A program made the translations under genes and the position numbers. Shown here one piece after another: positions 1-10,278 of a stretch of DNA of 64,000 nucleotides. Where the stretch lies: positions 43,250 to 107,249 of the forward strand of contig JAAUUT010000003.1 of the NCBI GenBank assembly GCA_012031035.1. Direction: 5' to 3'. Position 1 is the stretch's first letter. Every line of letters starts with the position of its first letter. Origin of the DNA: Candidatus Altimarinota bacterium (GTDB lineage Bacteria > Cyanobacteriota > Cyanobacteriia > Cyanobacteriales > Microcystaceae). The notes below the pieces were generated by a model. It saw only the letters and a program-made list of their open reading frames with translations, had not been told where the DNA came from and did no database searches.

Positions 1-492
1 CCGATCGCCCGACTCTTCCTCGCAATTGATACAGTTGAGATAAGCCGAATAATTGGGCATCTTCGACAATGATTGTGTTTACTCTGGGGATATCCAACCC
101 CGATTCAACAATCGTCGTACACAAAAGAATATCGGCTTCTCCGTTATTAAATGCCAGCATCGTTCCTTCTAATTCGGATGCTTGCATTTGTCCGTGAGCG
201 ACGACTATTCTGGCACTGGGTAGAACTTGTTGTAATTCTCCTGCAACTTCTCCAATCCCTTCTACTCTAGGAACGACATAAAAGACTTGTCCGCCGCGAT
301 CTAATTCGTTACGAATTGCAGTTCTAATCGCTTCCAAATTATAAGGTGAAAGGTGCGATTTAATGGGGCGACGAGACGGCGGGGGCGTAGTAATCAGGCT
401 CATTTCCCTAATTCCCGACAAAGACATATAGAGAGTGCGGGGAATAGGAGTTGCGGTTAGCGTCAACACGTCAACTTGAGTTTTCAGCGATT
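1..492 (-). CDS. mfd: Mfd 3' part in shifted frame, cut by window edge
   Basis: Continuing leftward in the -1 frame relative to the upstream Mfd piece, the translation is open to the window edge. It shows the second translocase lobe: [22 protein letters not shown] (motif III, read across the break), [36 protein letters not shown] and [11 protein letters not shown] (motifs IV-VI). There is no start codon of its own. A net -1 change joins it to the 771-codon piece. The remaining C-terminal part of Mfd (regulatory D7 region) lies outside the window. Confidence 0.9.
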
Positions 493-2808
493 TTAATTTT
501 TCTCTTTTTGATTGACTCCAAATCGCTGTTCTTCATCGATTACTAATAATCCCAAGTCTTTAAATTTGATATCTTTTCCTAATAGTTGTTGCGTCCCAAC
601 TACAACATCTAATTCACCCGTTGAAAGGCGTTGTAAAATCTCTTTTTTCTCCGAAGCAGTACGGAAGCGATTGAGCAAACCTACGTTAATCGGATAAGGG
701 GAAAATCTTTCTTTGAGGGTGTGATAGTGTTGCTGAGTTAAGATGGTTGTTGGTGCAAGAAACGCAACTTGTTTGTGTCCGCCAGTAACGGCTTTAAAAA
801 TGGCACGAATAGCGACTTCAGTTTTACCAAAACCAACATCGCCGCAAACGAGACGATCCATTGGGCGATCGCTTTCTAAATCTATTTTGACATCTTGAAT
901 GGCTTTTAGTTGGTCGGGCGTGGGTTGATAGGGAAAAGAGTCTTCTAATTCTACTTGCCACGGCGTATCTGGCGGGTAGGCATGACCGGATAGTTGCGCT
1001 CTTTTTGCATATAAATTCAACAAATCGACTGCTAATTTCTTAACCGCTTTTTGAACTCGATTTTTAGTCGCCTCCCAAGCTTTACTCGTCATTTTATGCA
1101 ATTCGGGAGGGCGATTTCCTGTCTGGCGATAGCGAGATAAACTATCAAAAGAATCGGCAGGAACTCTTAACAATCCATCGGCATATTTAATGACTAAATA
1201 ATCGCGATCGGCGAATTTTTCGAGTTGAATAAATTTCCCAATTCCATGATGCTTATGAACGACAAAATCGCCCGGACGTAATTTATTGAGATCGACTTGT
1301 TTGGAAACTGCGCGGCTGCGTTTGCGAACGTATCCTAGATTTACTAAAGCGTGTTGTCCAAATAATTCGCGATCGGTGACGACAACAATTCGATAACTCG
1401 GTAAAATAAACCCTTCTAATTCTGCTAACCCAGAATATTTTAAGGCAACTGTTGTATTTTGTGTATTGAGTTTTTCAATCGCTGGATAATCGTTAGGATT
1501 GGGGATAAATTGTGCGGGACAATCGTGTTCTTGTAGGAGGGAAACAGTTCGAGAAGGTTGAGCGGAGATAATCCAAGGTGCATATTTTTTGAGGGTCATC
1601 CCACTATAAATTTCTCGTTTCCCTCGCAAAATTTCAGCTAATTTTGCATATTGATGGGGCGTAATTGGAATGGGACGGCTGTAGAGGTTAACCGTGTAAA
1701 TTTCAGATTGAGGATTTTCTTCAAAAATTTCTGATAGATAAATAATGAGAGATTGTTCTAGTAACTTAAATGAATCATCAAAAGAACGATGAATTTTGGG
1801 CAAAGGTTTCTCTAATTCCAGCCATCGATCTTCGAGATATTCTATCCAGCGATCGCTATAAGCGCGACATTGTTCGACTTCATCAAAAACACAGAAAAGA
1901 TTGTCGGGTAAATAATCTAATAAAGAAGCAGGTTTTTCAAAAGCAAGCCCTAAAAAACGCTGCATCCCATCTGGTAAATTTCCCGTCCTAAACGCCTCTT
2001 TTTCTTCATCGGAAAGATAGATTGAAAGCGTTTCTTCTACATTTTCAATTGCGCCTCCAATAATCGGTGCAAAACTCGTAGGGGTTAATATTAATTGATT
2101 AATGCGATCGAAAGAACGTTGAGTCGCTGCATCAAACTCTCGGATTTGTTCTAATTCATCGCCAAACCATTCGAGACGCACGGGAATTTCCGCAGAAACT
2201 GGGAAAATATCAACAATATCACCCCTACGACTCCATTGGCCTTCTGTTTCTACCAAAGGCACTCGTTCGTAACCCAATCTTACTAATTGCTTGTCGAGGG
2301 TTTTGGCATCCTGTACCATCCCCGATTTGAAATTCAGACAGTAAGATTGAAAAACGTCAGACGGCGGTAAATGGGGTTGTAGCGCTTTTTCTGTGGAGAC
2401 GATTGCAAAATTAAATTTTTGTCTTTCGTCATTGGTCGTTTGTCCTTCGTTATTCTTTCCCAATGACAAATGACTGACAACTGATGACAAGATTTGCATC
2501 TGTCCCCAAATCATCTCAGATTCGGGGTTAAATGACTCGTAGGGCGACGCTTCTGAGGTTGGATAAAAATGTACCGTTTTCCATTCCATCGCCTCTAATT
2601 GTGCCGCCCAGCGTCCTGCTTCTTCAATGGTGGCGCAGACAATAAAAAGATTACTACCTTGTGCTTGTGCCAGACTCGTAGCGACTAATCCTTTTGGCAA
2701 ACGCGGCACGCCAGATAAGAGAATCGATCGCTTTTGTTTGAGTTTGAGGAGTAATTCTTGAGTTAGTGGCGATCGCCCCAAGGCACGAATTACGGAAGAA
2801 AACGTCAT
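493..2808 (-). CDS. mfd: Transcription-repair coupling factor Mfd, 5' part
   Basis: Mfd is a cytoplasmic SF2 DNA translocase that removes RNA polymerase stalled at lesions and recruits UvrAB. From the ATG at 2808, 771 codons cover the UvrB-like N-terminal region, the CarD-like polymerase-interaction domain ([12 protein letters not shown] near residue 515) and the first translocase lobe, with Walker [10 protein letters not shown] (about 655) and the DEEQ box (about 757). Family members have roughly 1,150 residues. Here the frame stops just after VNQKEK, and the expected continuation lies in the -1 frame (next entry). Two short A runs (T on the plus strand, 491-494 and 497-501) sit at the break. 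Residues about 105-130 look like an in-frame repeat insertion. Identification is secure; whether the break is real or a sequencing error is open. Confidence 0.95.
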   Translation of the reverse strand: MTFSSVIRALGRSPLTQELLLKLKQKRSILLSGVPRLPKGLVATSLAQAQGSNLFIVCATIEEAGRWAAQLEAMEWKTVHFYPTSEASPYESFNPESEMIWGQMQILSSVVSHLSLGKNNEGQTTNDERQKFNFAIVSTEKALQPHLPPSDVFQSYCLNFKSGMVQDAKTLDKQLVRLGYERVPLVETEGQWSRRGDIVDIFPVSAEIPVRLEWFGDELEQIREFDAATQRSFDRINQLILTPTSFAPIIGGAIENVEETLSIYLSDEEKEAFRTGNLPDGMQRFLGLAFEKPASLLDYLPDNLFCVFDEVEQCRAYSDRWIEYLEDRWLELEKPLPKIHRSFDDSFKLLEQSLIIYLSEIFEENPQSEIYTVNLYSRPIPITPHQYAKLAEILRGKREIYSGMTLKKYAPWIISAQPSRTVSLLQEHDCPAQFIPNPNDYPAIEKLNTQNTTVALKYSGLAELEGFILPSYRIVVVTDRELFGQHALVNLGYVRKRSRAVSKQVDLNKLRPGDFVVHKHHGIGKFIQLEKFADRDYLVIKYADGLLRVPADSFDSLSRYRQTGNRPPELHKMTSKAWEATKNRVQKAVKKLAVDLLNLYAKRAQLSGHAYPPDTPWQVELEDSFPYQPTPDQLKAIQDVKIDLESDRPMDRLVCGDVGFGKTEVAIRAIFKAVTGGHKQVAFLAPTTILTQQHYHTLKERFSPYPINVGLLNRFRTASEKKEILQRLSTGELDVVVGTQQLLGKDIKFKDLGLLVIDEEQRFGVNQKEKN
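2418..2495. repeat. Heptad-type repeat inserted in mfd
   Basis: This stretch has units such as GTCATTGGTCGTTTGTCC followed by its rough complement CAATGACAAATGACTGACAAC. The same TCATTGG / ACAAATG heptads form the intergenic repeats at 16310-16400. It sits inside mfd and is read through in frame as a hydrophilic segment ([12 protein letters not shown]) absent, as far as I recall, from other Mfd proteins. Confidence 0.6.
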
Positions 2809-3037
2809 AAGTTATGTACAATTTACGCGGCTTGCAGACAACGAAAAGCAAGCTACTTATTATCTGTAATTTCTATTCTAACTTTGTATTCGACTCTATT
2901 TTTAATGCCAAATAGCGATCGCGCTCTGCGATCGCGTCTCCAACAATCGCTTAACATAGCTCGATGGATAGAAAGATGCGATCGCATCTTTTTATTGACT
3001 ACACTAAATTTAAGCGAAGCAAGGCTAGGGAAACGCG

Positions 3038-6000
3038 ATGGAGACAACGACCGAACAATTTTGGGATTTATTAGGTAGGGCTTTTGAATTAGACGCTGAA
3101 GTATTTCGGCAAATTAATCTCCTCCCCAACGGTTTAACCCTAGCACTGTCGTGCGTTCTCGCGGCTGGTTTATCTTTAGCATTCGGACAAAGTATCATTC
3201 TTTTTGTCAATCGCGTTACCCCAATTCGTTTCATTTTTAGTCTTTTAATTAGCGCGGTTTTATACGTATTTGGCTTTTTGTTTCTTGTGTTCAGCACTTG
3301 GTTAATTTGTCAAGTTCCTTGGTCGGTAAAAATTTCGCTGGTAACGCTTCTAAAGGTATTTGGACTGAGTTACGCACCTTTGCTGTTTAGCTTTTTAGGC
3401 GCATTGCCCTATTTTGGCGTTCCTTTGTTGAGAGTTTTATCCGTTTGGCACTTACTAGCAATGGTTGCTGGATTTGCAGCGATCGCGGGGACGGGACTGG
3501 GAAGGGCTTTTGGATATGTCGTTTTTGGATGGCTCGTTCTAGAATTGTTACAACGGACGATCGGACAACCGATCGCCAACTTAGGACAATGGCTGGCAAA
3601 CCGCGTAGCAGGAGTCGCCTTAACAACCAGCAAACCAGAATTGCTTGCCTTATTTCGCGATCGCGTCGAAGATATCTCTACAACGTGGCAAGAAGAGTTT
3701 AGCGAACGAATTGCAGAAATTAGACAAGGGAATCTAATCGGTGCGATCGCGGGCGATCCAACCGCCGGACAAGGGATTTCTGAGTGGGTGAACTCAAAAA
3801 GCTTTGTGAAGGCAAAAAAGATTAAAACGATAAAAACGTATTTTAGTTTGCTGGCAATGGCGTTATTTGCCTTTGCGATCGTTGTTTTGCTCGGCCCCGT
3901 GCGAGAATGGTGGTTCGGCTCGTATAACAACTTGCCCTATTTATTAAGGTTAACGCTCGATCTGCTGTGGATTCTCGCGATCGCGATCGTCGTGGCTGGA
4001 TTGCTTGCCCCGCTAGAAACGCTAGGATGGTGGGCAGGCTGGTACAATGATGAAGTAGATACTACCCTCAATGCTGGGGAATTAGCAGAGCCTGTAGACG
4101 ATCCTAAGCGCCTTTCCCGCTATCTTGTTTACCTCGATGGTATCGGCATATCCGGTTTTGAATATTTGCCCGATATCGAAGAATTTTTGAATGAATTAGC
4201 TCCCACTTTACCCGACGATGTGGCATTGATACGGGGGATTATTCCCTATTCAGTTTTAAATAACCCACTTAACGAAGACCGTCCCCTAGCATTTCTTTGG
4301 AAAATGGCCGAGCGATCGCGATCCAAGAATCCCATGAGTTTGTTAGGATTGCTAGTTAATATCCGCAACCTAATTGTCGTAGGCGTTTCCGCAGACCGTC
4401 GCTACGGCCCTCTCTACAACTTAGGCATTGCTCAGGTCGTCTACAATGGATTAATCAAAAACCACTATCAACCTGGAAGCGGTACGCCGATAACGCTCAT
4501 CGGTTATAGTGGCGGCGCTCAAATCTCTTGTGCTGCTGCTGCTTTTCTCAAACGTGCCTTAAACGCACCTATCGATGTCATTTCCCTAGGCGGCGCGATC
4601 GCGGGGAATTGCGATATTCTCAAGCTAGAACATCTCTATCATCTCGTCGGGGACAAAGATAGCGTAGAAAAAATTGCTTTTCTCTTTTTCCCCGGACGCT
4701 GGAAACTGTTCTTTCTTTCCTTTTGGAATCGAGCAAAACGGCGCGGTAAGATTTCTAAAGTTTCGCTTGGCCCAGTCGGACATCAAGTTCCAGGCGGTCT
4801 TCTCGATCCCGATCCGATCTTAAATGACGGTCGTAGCGCCCTACAACAAACGATCGCGCTGATTAATTCAATTGTTCGTGGCAAACTCCTGACGGCGGAA
4901 GATTTCATCGCCGTAAAACCCAGCAATTACGAACTATATGTACAATCGGCATTCAACCAACCCGCCTATTATCCCATCGCTCAATCGCCACCATCGGAAT
5001 TATATCGACCTGTTGGAACTTGGATGGGACGGTTAATTTTGCCCAAACGAGAAGAACGTTCGCGAGTTCGCGGGGCATTATTTGAGGTATATCATGCCGA
5101 TGAGAACTATCAACATTTAGTCGGAAAAATTGTCAAGTTACGTTGGAGTAAAACTGTAGCGATGCAGAAGTGGATCGCAGCAGTCAAACAAGATATCCAT
5201 TTCAGCACTGAGGCAACTTATACCAGCAAATACGGCGGTTTAATCCATCCTACTCGCCTTAATAACTGGCTGCAAGTCGATCCCCTAGAGTCTCTTGCTG
5301 GAGCGCGTCCAATCGATGATATGGTTGTAATGCTCGACGAACCCATCGAGTTGACAAATGATGCTATCTACATCCACAGCGAACCCATTCAAATTACGGG
5401 ACGTTTCTATGCTTTAGTGCAATTTATAAATCCCATCGCGTCTAGCGATGGATTTCGCGTCGTTCACTTCAATCCCGTTTCTGGTGAGTTTGATGGAATA
5501 GAAGAAGTCGTTCGCTTGCCAGAAGTGGTTTTTGCGCAAGCATATGGCAGTTATCCTTCCACTACTCACGATCTCGAAAAATCTCCTTATAACGAGACGG
5601 GTTGGTATATTTATGGCGATCGCGATGGGTCAGGTGTTTTTATTGTGCGATCGTTGGGGCCGCGCGTGTTGTTTCGCTTGCAACCCGACGAGATTATTTT
5701 TGGTGCAAAAGCTTCCTATAATTACATTCGCAAACGTGCTTGGGCAGATATTGCCGAACAGAAGGGAAGAATTTCATCGGTGTTCTGTGCAAATATAGAT
5801 GATGAGATAAATCAATGGCAAGAAGGCGATCGCGCCCTTGTATTACACGTCTACGGCGGTATTGGCGGCGATCGTTCCGAACCTGCGGCCCAAACGCCTA
5901 TCTTTTTCGGACATTTTGCTTTTGGTTTGGGCCGGGTAGTCCGCGAACCGTTGAGCAACGAATTACGTTTCGATATTCGCTATTACCAAGTCTACACCCA

Positions 6001-6664
6001 TAACACCGACGGATTAATTTCTGGCGTGTTACATTGGTCGCGCTATCTGGGCGATCGCCAATTTGGTTGGTTGGGAACCCGTCCCGTCTGCGATATCCTG
6101 ATTAAACACGATGCTTTTACGGAAGATTACGATTTCGATGGCAAGGTGCGCTCTCCCCTCAATTTAATGTTAATGCACCTTCAGGTCATGACTGCACGTT
6201 ACCGAACCGGAGACGGGACGGGAGGAACCTATGTTGGGCCTGTTAACAACTGTTCCCAAGATTCTAGCCAAGCTTTATTAGCTTGTCTGCAACAAATAGA
6301 AAGACAGGTGAGAGAACATAAAACTTTATTAGATCGATGGAGTGGCGAAAATTCCGAGCGATTGCAACGATTGAAACAATTGCTGCGACTCGGAAGGGCA
6401 CTCAAAAGGAAATTGCAACCATTGAACAGATCGCACTCCGATTTGGATCGCAATGAGTTTAATTTGGGCAGCACTTTAGAAGACGAACCCCTGCGCAACC
6501 TTATTACTGGTTTGGAAAGTTGGCGAACTATGTTTCCGCGTCTTGCCAGCGATACAATCGTCAAAATCTTTTTAGATCGCGGTGCAAGCGTTTGGGTATT
6601 GCGAACGAATCAAATAGGAGGTTGCGATCGCGATATCGAACCCGTTGCACCCATGACACTTTAA
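3038..6664 (+). CDS. Large membrane protein with central alpha/beta-hydrolase-like domain
   Basis: I do not recognise a named family; the function is unknown. The N-terminal third has about four hydrophobic segments (residues ~30-160), then a soluble stretch, then two more (~268-288 and ~305-335), resembling Yip1-like membrane regions. After these comes a soluble domain with LVYLDGIGISG and the nucleophile-elbow pattern GYSGG (Ser about 491), followed by a GDKD segment, so a lipase/esterase-type fold is plausible. The C-terminal ~550 residues contain a jelly-roll-like, charged region without motifs I know. The ATG at 3038 is the first in the open frame; 3038 and mfd are divergent and share a 230-bp spacer. 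Codon use and HIP1 content match the neighbours, so it looks resident. Confidence 0.75.
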   Translation: METTTEQFWDLLGRAFELDAEVFRQINLLPNGLTLALSCVLAAGLSLAFGQSIILFVNRVTPIRFIFSLLISAVLYVFGFLFLVFSTWLICQVPWSVKISLVTLLKVFGLSYAPLLFSFLGALPYFGVPLLRVLSVWHLLAMVAGFAAIAGTGLGRAFGYVVFGWLVLELLQRTIGQPIANLGQWLANRVAGVALTTSKPELLALFRDRVEDISTTWQEEFSERIAEIRQGNLIGAIAGDPTAGQGISEWVNSKSFVKAKKIKTIKTYFSLLAMALFAFAIVVLLGPVREWWFGSYNNLPYLLRLTLDLLWILAIAIVVAGLLAPLETLGWWAGWYNDEVDTTLNAGELAEPVDDPKRLSRYLVYLDGIGISGFEYLPDIEEFLNELAPTLPDDVALIRGIIPYSVLNNPLNEDRPLAFLWKMAERSRSKNPMSLLGLLVNIRNLIVVGVSADRRYGPLYNLGIAQVVYNGLIKNHYQPGSGTPITLIGYSGGAQISCAAAAFLKRALNAPIDVISLGGAIAGNCDILKLEHLYHLVGDKDSVEKIAFLFFPGRWKLFFLSFWNRAKRRGKISKVSLGPVGHQVPGGLLDPDPILNDGRSALQQTIALINSIVRGKLLTAEDFIAVKPSNYELYVQSAFNQPAYYPIAQSPPSELYRPVGTWMGRLILPKREERSRVRGALFEVYHADENYQHLVGKIVKLRWSKTVAMQKWIAAVKQDIHFSTEATYTSKYGGLIHPTRLNNWLQVDPLESLAGARPIDDMVVMLDEPIELTNDAIYIHSEPIQITGRFYALVQFINPIASSDGFRVVHFNPVSGEFDGIEEVVRLPEVVFAQAYGSYPSTTHDLEKSPYNETGWYIYGDRDGSGVFIVRSLGPRVLFRLQPDEIIFGAKASYNYIRKRAWADIAEQKGRISSVFCANIDDEINQWQEGDRALVLHVYGGIGGDRSEPAAQTPIFFGHFAFGLGRVVREPLSNELRFDIRYYQVYTHNTDGLISGVLHWSRYLGDRQFGWLGTRPVCDILIKHDAFTEDYDFDGKVRSPLNLMLMHLQVMTARYRTGDGTGGTYVGPVNNCSQDSSQALLACLQQIERQVREHKTLLDRWSGENSERLQRLKQLLRLGRALKRKLQPLNRSHSDLDRNEFNLGSTLEDEPLRNLITGLESWRTMFPRLASDTIVKIFLDRGASVWVLRTNQIGGCDRDIEPVAPMTL

Positions 6665-6668
6665 AGAA

Positions 6669-6703
6669 ATTATGAATTATGAGTTATGAATTATGAATTA
6701 CAA
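6669..6703. repeat. GAATTAT heptad repeat
   Basis: Tandem, slightly varied heptads (AATTATG, AGTTATG, AATTATG, AATTACA) lie just after the stop of the 1,208-residue gene. A similar short stretch is at 20020-20042. This is the common short tandem repeat class of cyanobacterial intergenic DNA. Nothing else is seen between 6665 and 6780. Confidence 0.7.
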
Positions 6704-6780
6704 GTTTGTTCTCGCTCTCATTCGAGTGTCAAGACTTAACCAACTATACTAATGCGCTCGCGATATCGAACCAATTGCAC

Positions 6781-8064
6781 CTATATATGCAACCTTTCTA
6801 TCAAACATCGAGCAATGCGATCCCCAGCACCGAAACTTCCCATGCGTCGCGGCCCATTTTCTTTAATTTGCTGCCAGCGATCGGGATCTTGTAATAGCGA
6901 TTGTACCGCACCAGCAACTTGTTGGGGAGTTTGAACCAAGATAACCGAACACCCCAAAAGACGACTTTGCGCTTCAGCAAAGGCATAAGTAAATTGCGGC
7001 CCTTTACTTGGTATCGTAATAACAGGCTTACCCAAACCAACAAATTGTTCGGTTGCCGTTCCTGCCATTGCGATCGCGAGGTTTGCTATTTGTAAGCTAT
7101 CTGAATAAGAATCAGCATTTTGAGACAGTATAAGCTGTGTATTATTTTGAGTAAATATTAGTGCGTCGGGGTCGGCAATCGGAATCTTAAAGGATTCCGA
7201 GGACTGAGAATACCAACCATACTCTTTTAAATGTTCTATGAAAGGGTCGAGATTCAAAGCAGGCGCGATCGCACCGATAAATCTAAGATTGGTTTTAATC
7301 GGCAATCGACTAGAAAAATTGGTTACATAAAATGAGGAAATGACTTCTGTTATCGCTGTCAGAATCATTTGCCAATTTCTTTCTGCTTCTGGCGATCGCG
7401 ATCCTGGAAGTAACAAAATAGTAAGCGTTAATATATCTTCCTGTCCTCTGCCTTCCGACTTCCGACTTTTAACAATTCCATCCATCATCGGATTTCCCAA
7501 ATCGAATGCTGGAATCGAGCATTGTTGTAAAATTGTTGTAGTGAGCGAATCTCTGGGAAATACGGCTTTGCAGCGAGGACGCGCCATCAACCAACGATCC
7601 AACGGTGAATACACCGAACCCAACCATCTTTCTAATTTAGAGGTTTGTGGCAACCATCCATCTTCGTCTCGAATATAATACTCCGATCTGGCCGTTCCAA
7701 CAAAAGCATATTCAGTACCGCTCAACCAAGCAAATAATAACGGTACGACATCGCCTACTGCTAAAATTTTGCCGCCTGATTGTCCCCATTTACGGATGGC
7801 TTTGTATTGTGCTAGAGTTAGCTGCAACAATCCGCCTTTGACATCTTGTAATAGCTGTCGTCCGTCCATATAAATAAAGCCTCCCGATGGCATTTTTTGA
7901 ACCTTGCCAATCGTGGGTATATTTAATTGTGCGTAGGCGTATCCTTCGCCAACTAATGGTAAAGCTGCTATTTGTATTGTCCTCGAATGACGCTGCAATT
8001 GTTCTATAATGCGAACTGCGATCGCGTCTTCTCCATGACCGTTGCTTAAAATGAGGAGTTTCAT
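6781..8064 (-). CDS. Lipid-A-disaccharide-synthase-related glycosyltransferase-like protein
   Basis: The 427-residue protein starts MKLLILSNGHGEDAIA and carries VGDVVPLL, a central GNPMMDG and the C-terminal GTATEQFVGLGKP motif. This matches the cyanobacterial LpxB-related family (TIGR03492 type) of GT-B fold proteins. True LpxB joins two glucosamine lipids; most cyanobacteria lack classical lipid A, so the actual acceptor is unknown. The ATG at 8064 is the natural start. Residues about 197-210 (KSRKSEGRGQED) derive from a repeat insertion at 7430-7475. The gene is convergent with the large membrane protein gene to its left. Confidence 0.85.
   Translation of the reverse strand: MKLLILSNGHGEDAIAVRIIEQLQRHSRTIQIAALPLVGEGYAYAQLNIPTIGKVQKMPSGGFIYMDGRQLLQDVKGGLLQLTLAQYKAIRKWGQSGGKILAVGDVVPLLFAWLSGTEYAFVGTARSEYYIRDEDGWLPQTSKLERWLGSVYSPLDRWLMARPRCKAVFPRDSLTTTILQQCSIPAFDLGNPMMDGIVKSRKSEGRGQEDILTLTILLLPGSRSPEAERNWQMILTAITEVISSFYVTNFSSRLPIKTNLRFIGAIAPALNLDPFIEHLKEYGWYSQSSESFKIPIADPDALIFTQNNTQLILSQNADSYSDSLQIANLAIAMAGTATEQFVGLGKPVITIPSKGPQFTYAFAEAQSRLLGCSVILVQTPQQVAGAVQSLLQDPDRWQQIKENGPRRMGSFGAGDRIARCLIERLHI
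7430..7475. repeat. Repeat-derived in-frame insertion in LpxB-related gene
   Basis: The text CTTCCGACTTCCGACTTTT is a GACTTCC heptad repeat of the kind common between cyanobacterial genes. It is placed inside the coding frame, between the normal GNPMMDG region and the following beta strand, and adds a short charged loop. Confidence 0.5.
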
Positions 8065-8454
8065 ATTTCTAGACGAACGGCTAAGTAGGTTAACAGTTTT
8101 TCAAGATAACCGATCTTTGGCTCTAGTCGATCGGTCAATTTTCCGAAGATAAGGAAGATAAGCGACAACTTTTTTAGTCAAAAAAGGTTTTTTTACATAA
8201 GTTTTTTAAGATAGCCATTTTCTAACTCCGCCTTGCGCCTGACGCTTACACCATTACCTAACATACATACTTAATTTTTTCTTAAAACCCTAAACTTAGG
8301 TTGATTTAACCATCACATAAGATGAGAATGTAATTGGTTAGGGAACAACAGTGGATCGATTAGCATTACTGGTTATAGTTCGCCAAAGCAGCGATAAGCT
8401 GTCAGAACTATCTGGTCTTGCTAATTGTTTTTTTTATTGGGGAATAGGGAGTAG
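8065..8454. other. Intergenic region without recognised gene
   Basis: Between the starts of the LpxB-related gene and the repeat at 8455 I see only AT-rich DNA with several T runs (about 8168-8200). An ORF beginning at 8351 runs into the repeat and shows no family motif, so it is not called. The region could hold the promoter for the LpxB-related gene. Confidence 0.5.
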
Positions 8455-8562
8455 GGAACGTCTTTCGGAAGACAAGGAAGACAAGGAGGAAAAGGTAGAA
8501 TGTTTATTCCTGAACTCCTGTAAAGACGCGATATATCGCGTCTCTACTGAACTCCCGAACTA
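8455..8562. repeat. Dispersed composite repeat with palindromic core
   Basis: The left half (GGAACGTCTTTCGGAAGACAAGGAAGACAAGG, split here as two runs) is nearly identical to 52193-52225. The right half has a palindrome GAGACGCGAT-ATCGCGTCTC type core (GTAAAGACGCGATATATCGCGTCTCTAC spans 8519-8546), which recurs at 15654-15679. TTCCTGAACTCC units flank it, as they do in the copy at 52.2 kb. The last codons of the adjacent ABC ATPase lie within it. Confidence 0.7.
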
Positions 8563-9074
8563 CTGAAAGAAAGCATCGGTGCGGTTCCTAAAAGTTTCTG
8601 AGTGTAAGGATGCTGTGGGTTCGTAAAGATTTGTTCTGTTTCTCCAATTTCAACAATCTTACCTGCATACATGACAGCGATGCGATCGCATAAAAATCTT
8701 GCAACCCAGAGATCGTGAGTGATAAACAAATAAGTCAGATTAAATTCTTGTTTTAACTCCAACATCAACTCAAGAACCTGAGATTGTACGCTAGCATCCA
8801 ACATACTAACGGGTTCGTCACAGACGATTAATTGGGGTTGAGTAATTAAGGCACGCGCGATCGCGACTCTTTGTTGTTGTCCTCCAGATAAATCGCTAGG
8901 ATAGCGATAATAATAATCCTCTACTGGGGTTAATCCTACTCGTTCGAGCATTTTTTCGACTCGTTTTTTCGCTTCGCTAGCAGTTGCTAAGCGATGAATA
9001 AACAAAGGATCGGCAATACTTTCTCCTATCGTCATCAACGGATTGAGACAAGCATGGGGATCTTGAAACACCAT
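8544..9074 (-). CDS. Peptide-type ABC ATPase, second domain (3' part)
   Basis: This 176-codon frame opens with MVFQDPHACLNP, the Q-loop that should directly follow the upstream piece. It holds the signature LSGGQQQR, Walker B LIVCDEPVS and the H-loop THDLWVA of the second ABC domain. Joining the pieces gives a protein of about 548 residues, normal for a fused DppD-DppF ATPase. The last residues (FSSSGVQ) are encoded by the repeat at 8455-8562, so the native C-terminus has been replaced or extended by repeat DNA. Confidence 0.88.
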   Translation of the reverse strand: MVFQDPHACLNPLMTIGESIADPLFIHRLATASEAKKRVEKMLERVGLTPVEDYYYRYPSDLSGGQQQRVAIARALITQPQLIVCDEPVSMLDASVQSQVLELMLELKQEFNLTYLFITHDLWVARFLCDRIAVMYAGKIVEIGETEQIFTNPQHPYTQKLLGTAPMLSFSSSGVQ

Positions 9075-10189
9075 TGAAGGTGACGGCGTTTTTGACGCAT
9101 CTGTTCGGGGGAAAGTTGAGTTAAGTCTTCGCCTTGAAATTCTACCGTCCCAGAAGTCGGACGAATTAACTGTAAAATCGTTCGAGACAGGGTACTTTTA
9201 CCGCATCCCGATTCTCCGACTAGTCCTAAAATTTCTCCTGAATATAACTCAAAGTCAATCTCGTCAACTGCTTTGATAACTTTTTTCTCTTTGGAAAACC
9301 ACTGTTCTAAGAGATTTCCTTCTAAGGTATAGTGTTGCTTTAAAGCTTTAACTTTTAGTAAAGGCGTTTGTTTGTTTTCGCGAGTTTCTGGCAATCCTTC
9401 TGACTCCTCCCCATGAAGATGCAAGGCAGCTTTGAGAAGCAATTGGGTGTATTCGTGTTGGGGAGCCTTAAAAATTGATTTTATCGAACCCGTTTCAACA
9501 ATTTTGCCTCGATACATGACCGCAATGCGATCGCAATACTCCCCAACCATTGCCAAATCGTGAGAAATGAGCAAAAGTGCCATTTCATGTTCGTCACACA
9601 AACGAGTCAGTTCTTGCAGGATTTCGGAAGCGACAGTAACATCTAAACTAGTAGTTGGTTCGTCGGCAACGATCGCTTTAGGGTTAAGAAGTAATGCCAG
9701 CGCGATCGCAACTCTTTGCCGCATTCCCCCACTAAATTCATGGGGATACTGTCCCCAACGATTGACAGGAATTTTTACCTTTTCTAACGTCTCCAGCGCT
9801 TTTTCTTTGGCTTGGCGGCGCGATAATTGCGGTTGATGCGCTCTCAGCGTTTCGATACAATGTTCCCCAATGGTCATTAAAGGGTCTAGGCGCGTCATCG
9901 GATCTTGAAAGACTAATGCCACTACCTCACCCCGAAACTGACGCAGTTGAGTGGGATTGAAGTCAAAAACTGACTCTCCTTTATATTTAATCTTGCCTGA
10001 AAGACGCGACGCTGGGGATAGTAAGCGCATTGCCGCGCGTCCTATGGTAGATTTACCGCATCCTGACTCTCCTATTAATCCCAGTTTTTCGCCTCGGTTG
10101 AGAGCAAATGAAACATCATCAACTGCCCAATCGTTACTTCCAGGATAAGAAACCCGCAGATTTTCTACGCAGAATAAGGGTTCGGTCAT
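9035..10189 (-). CDS. Peptide/nickel-type ABC transporter ATPase, fused two-domain protein, 5' part
   Basis: This is the ATP-hydrolysing subunit of a peptide-type importer (DppD-DppF fused, GsiA/YejF-like). From the ATG at 10189 the first ABC domain is complete: Walker A GESGCGKST, Q-loop VFQDP, signature FSGGMRQR and Walker B AIVADEPTT, followed by the oligopeptide-type tail. The second domain starts near residue 275 with its own GESGCGKST. The frame derails at HLQWCFKI: a T run (9074-9075; AA on the coding strand) is one base short of the expected HLQMVFQDP, and the protein continues in the next entry. Permease and substrate-binding genes are not adjacent. Confidence 0.9.
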   Translation of the reverse strand: MTEPLFCVENLRVSYPGSNDWAVDDVSFALNRGEKLGLIGESGCGKSTIGRAAMRLLSPASRLSGKIKYKGESVFDFNPTQLRQFRGEVVALVFQDPMTRLDPLMTIGEHCIETLRAHQPQLSRRQAKEKALETLEKVKIPVNRWGQYPHEFSGGMRQRVAIALALLLNPKAIVADEPTTSLDVTVASEILQELTRLCDEHEMALLLISHDLAMVGEYCDRIAVMYRGKIVETGSIKSIFKAPQHEYTQLLLKAALHLHGEESEGLPETRENKQTPLLKVKALKQHYTLEGNLLEQWFSKEKKVIKAVDEIDFELYSGEILGLVGESGCGKSTLSRTILQLIRPTSGTVEFQGEDLTQLSPEQMRQKRRHLQWCFKIPMLVSIR

Positions 10190-10278
10190 TTCGAGTCATT
10201 CGTCCGAGTTTTTATGATGTATATCTTAGGACTTTTACCACCATAAAAGGAGTTCCCATTGCTAACTTATGCTCAAAA

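Noticed and set aside
493..505. Programmed -1 frameshift in mfd at the GAG AAA AAT run
   Set aside because: The shift direction fits, but the site lacks a standard slippery heptamer, no Mfd is known to use one, and many other genes here have similar one-base breaks.
5532..6003. ORFs inside the large membrane protein gene
   Set aside because: Shadow frames of a well-supported gene, with no ribosome sites.
8351..8566. 71-codon plus-strand ORF
   Set aside because: Half of it is the dispersed repeat, it shows no family motif, and its end overlaps the ABC ATPase gene.
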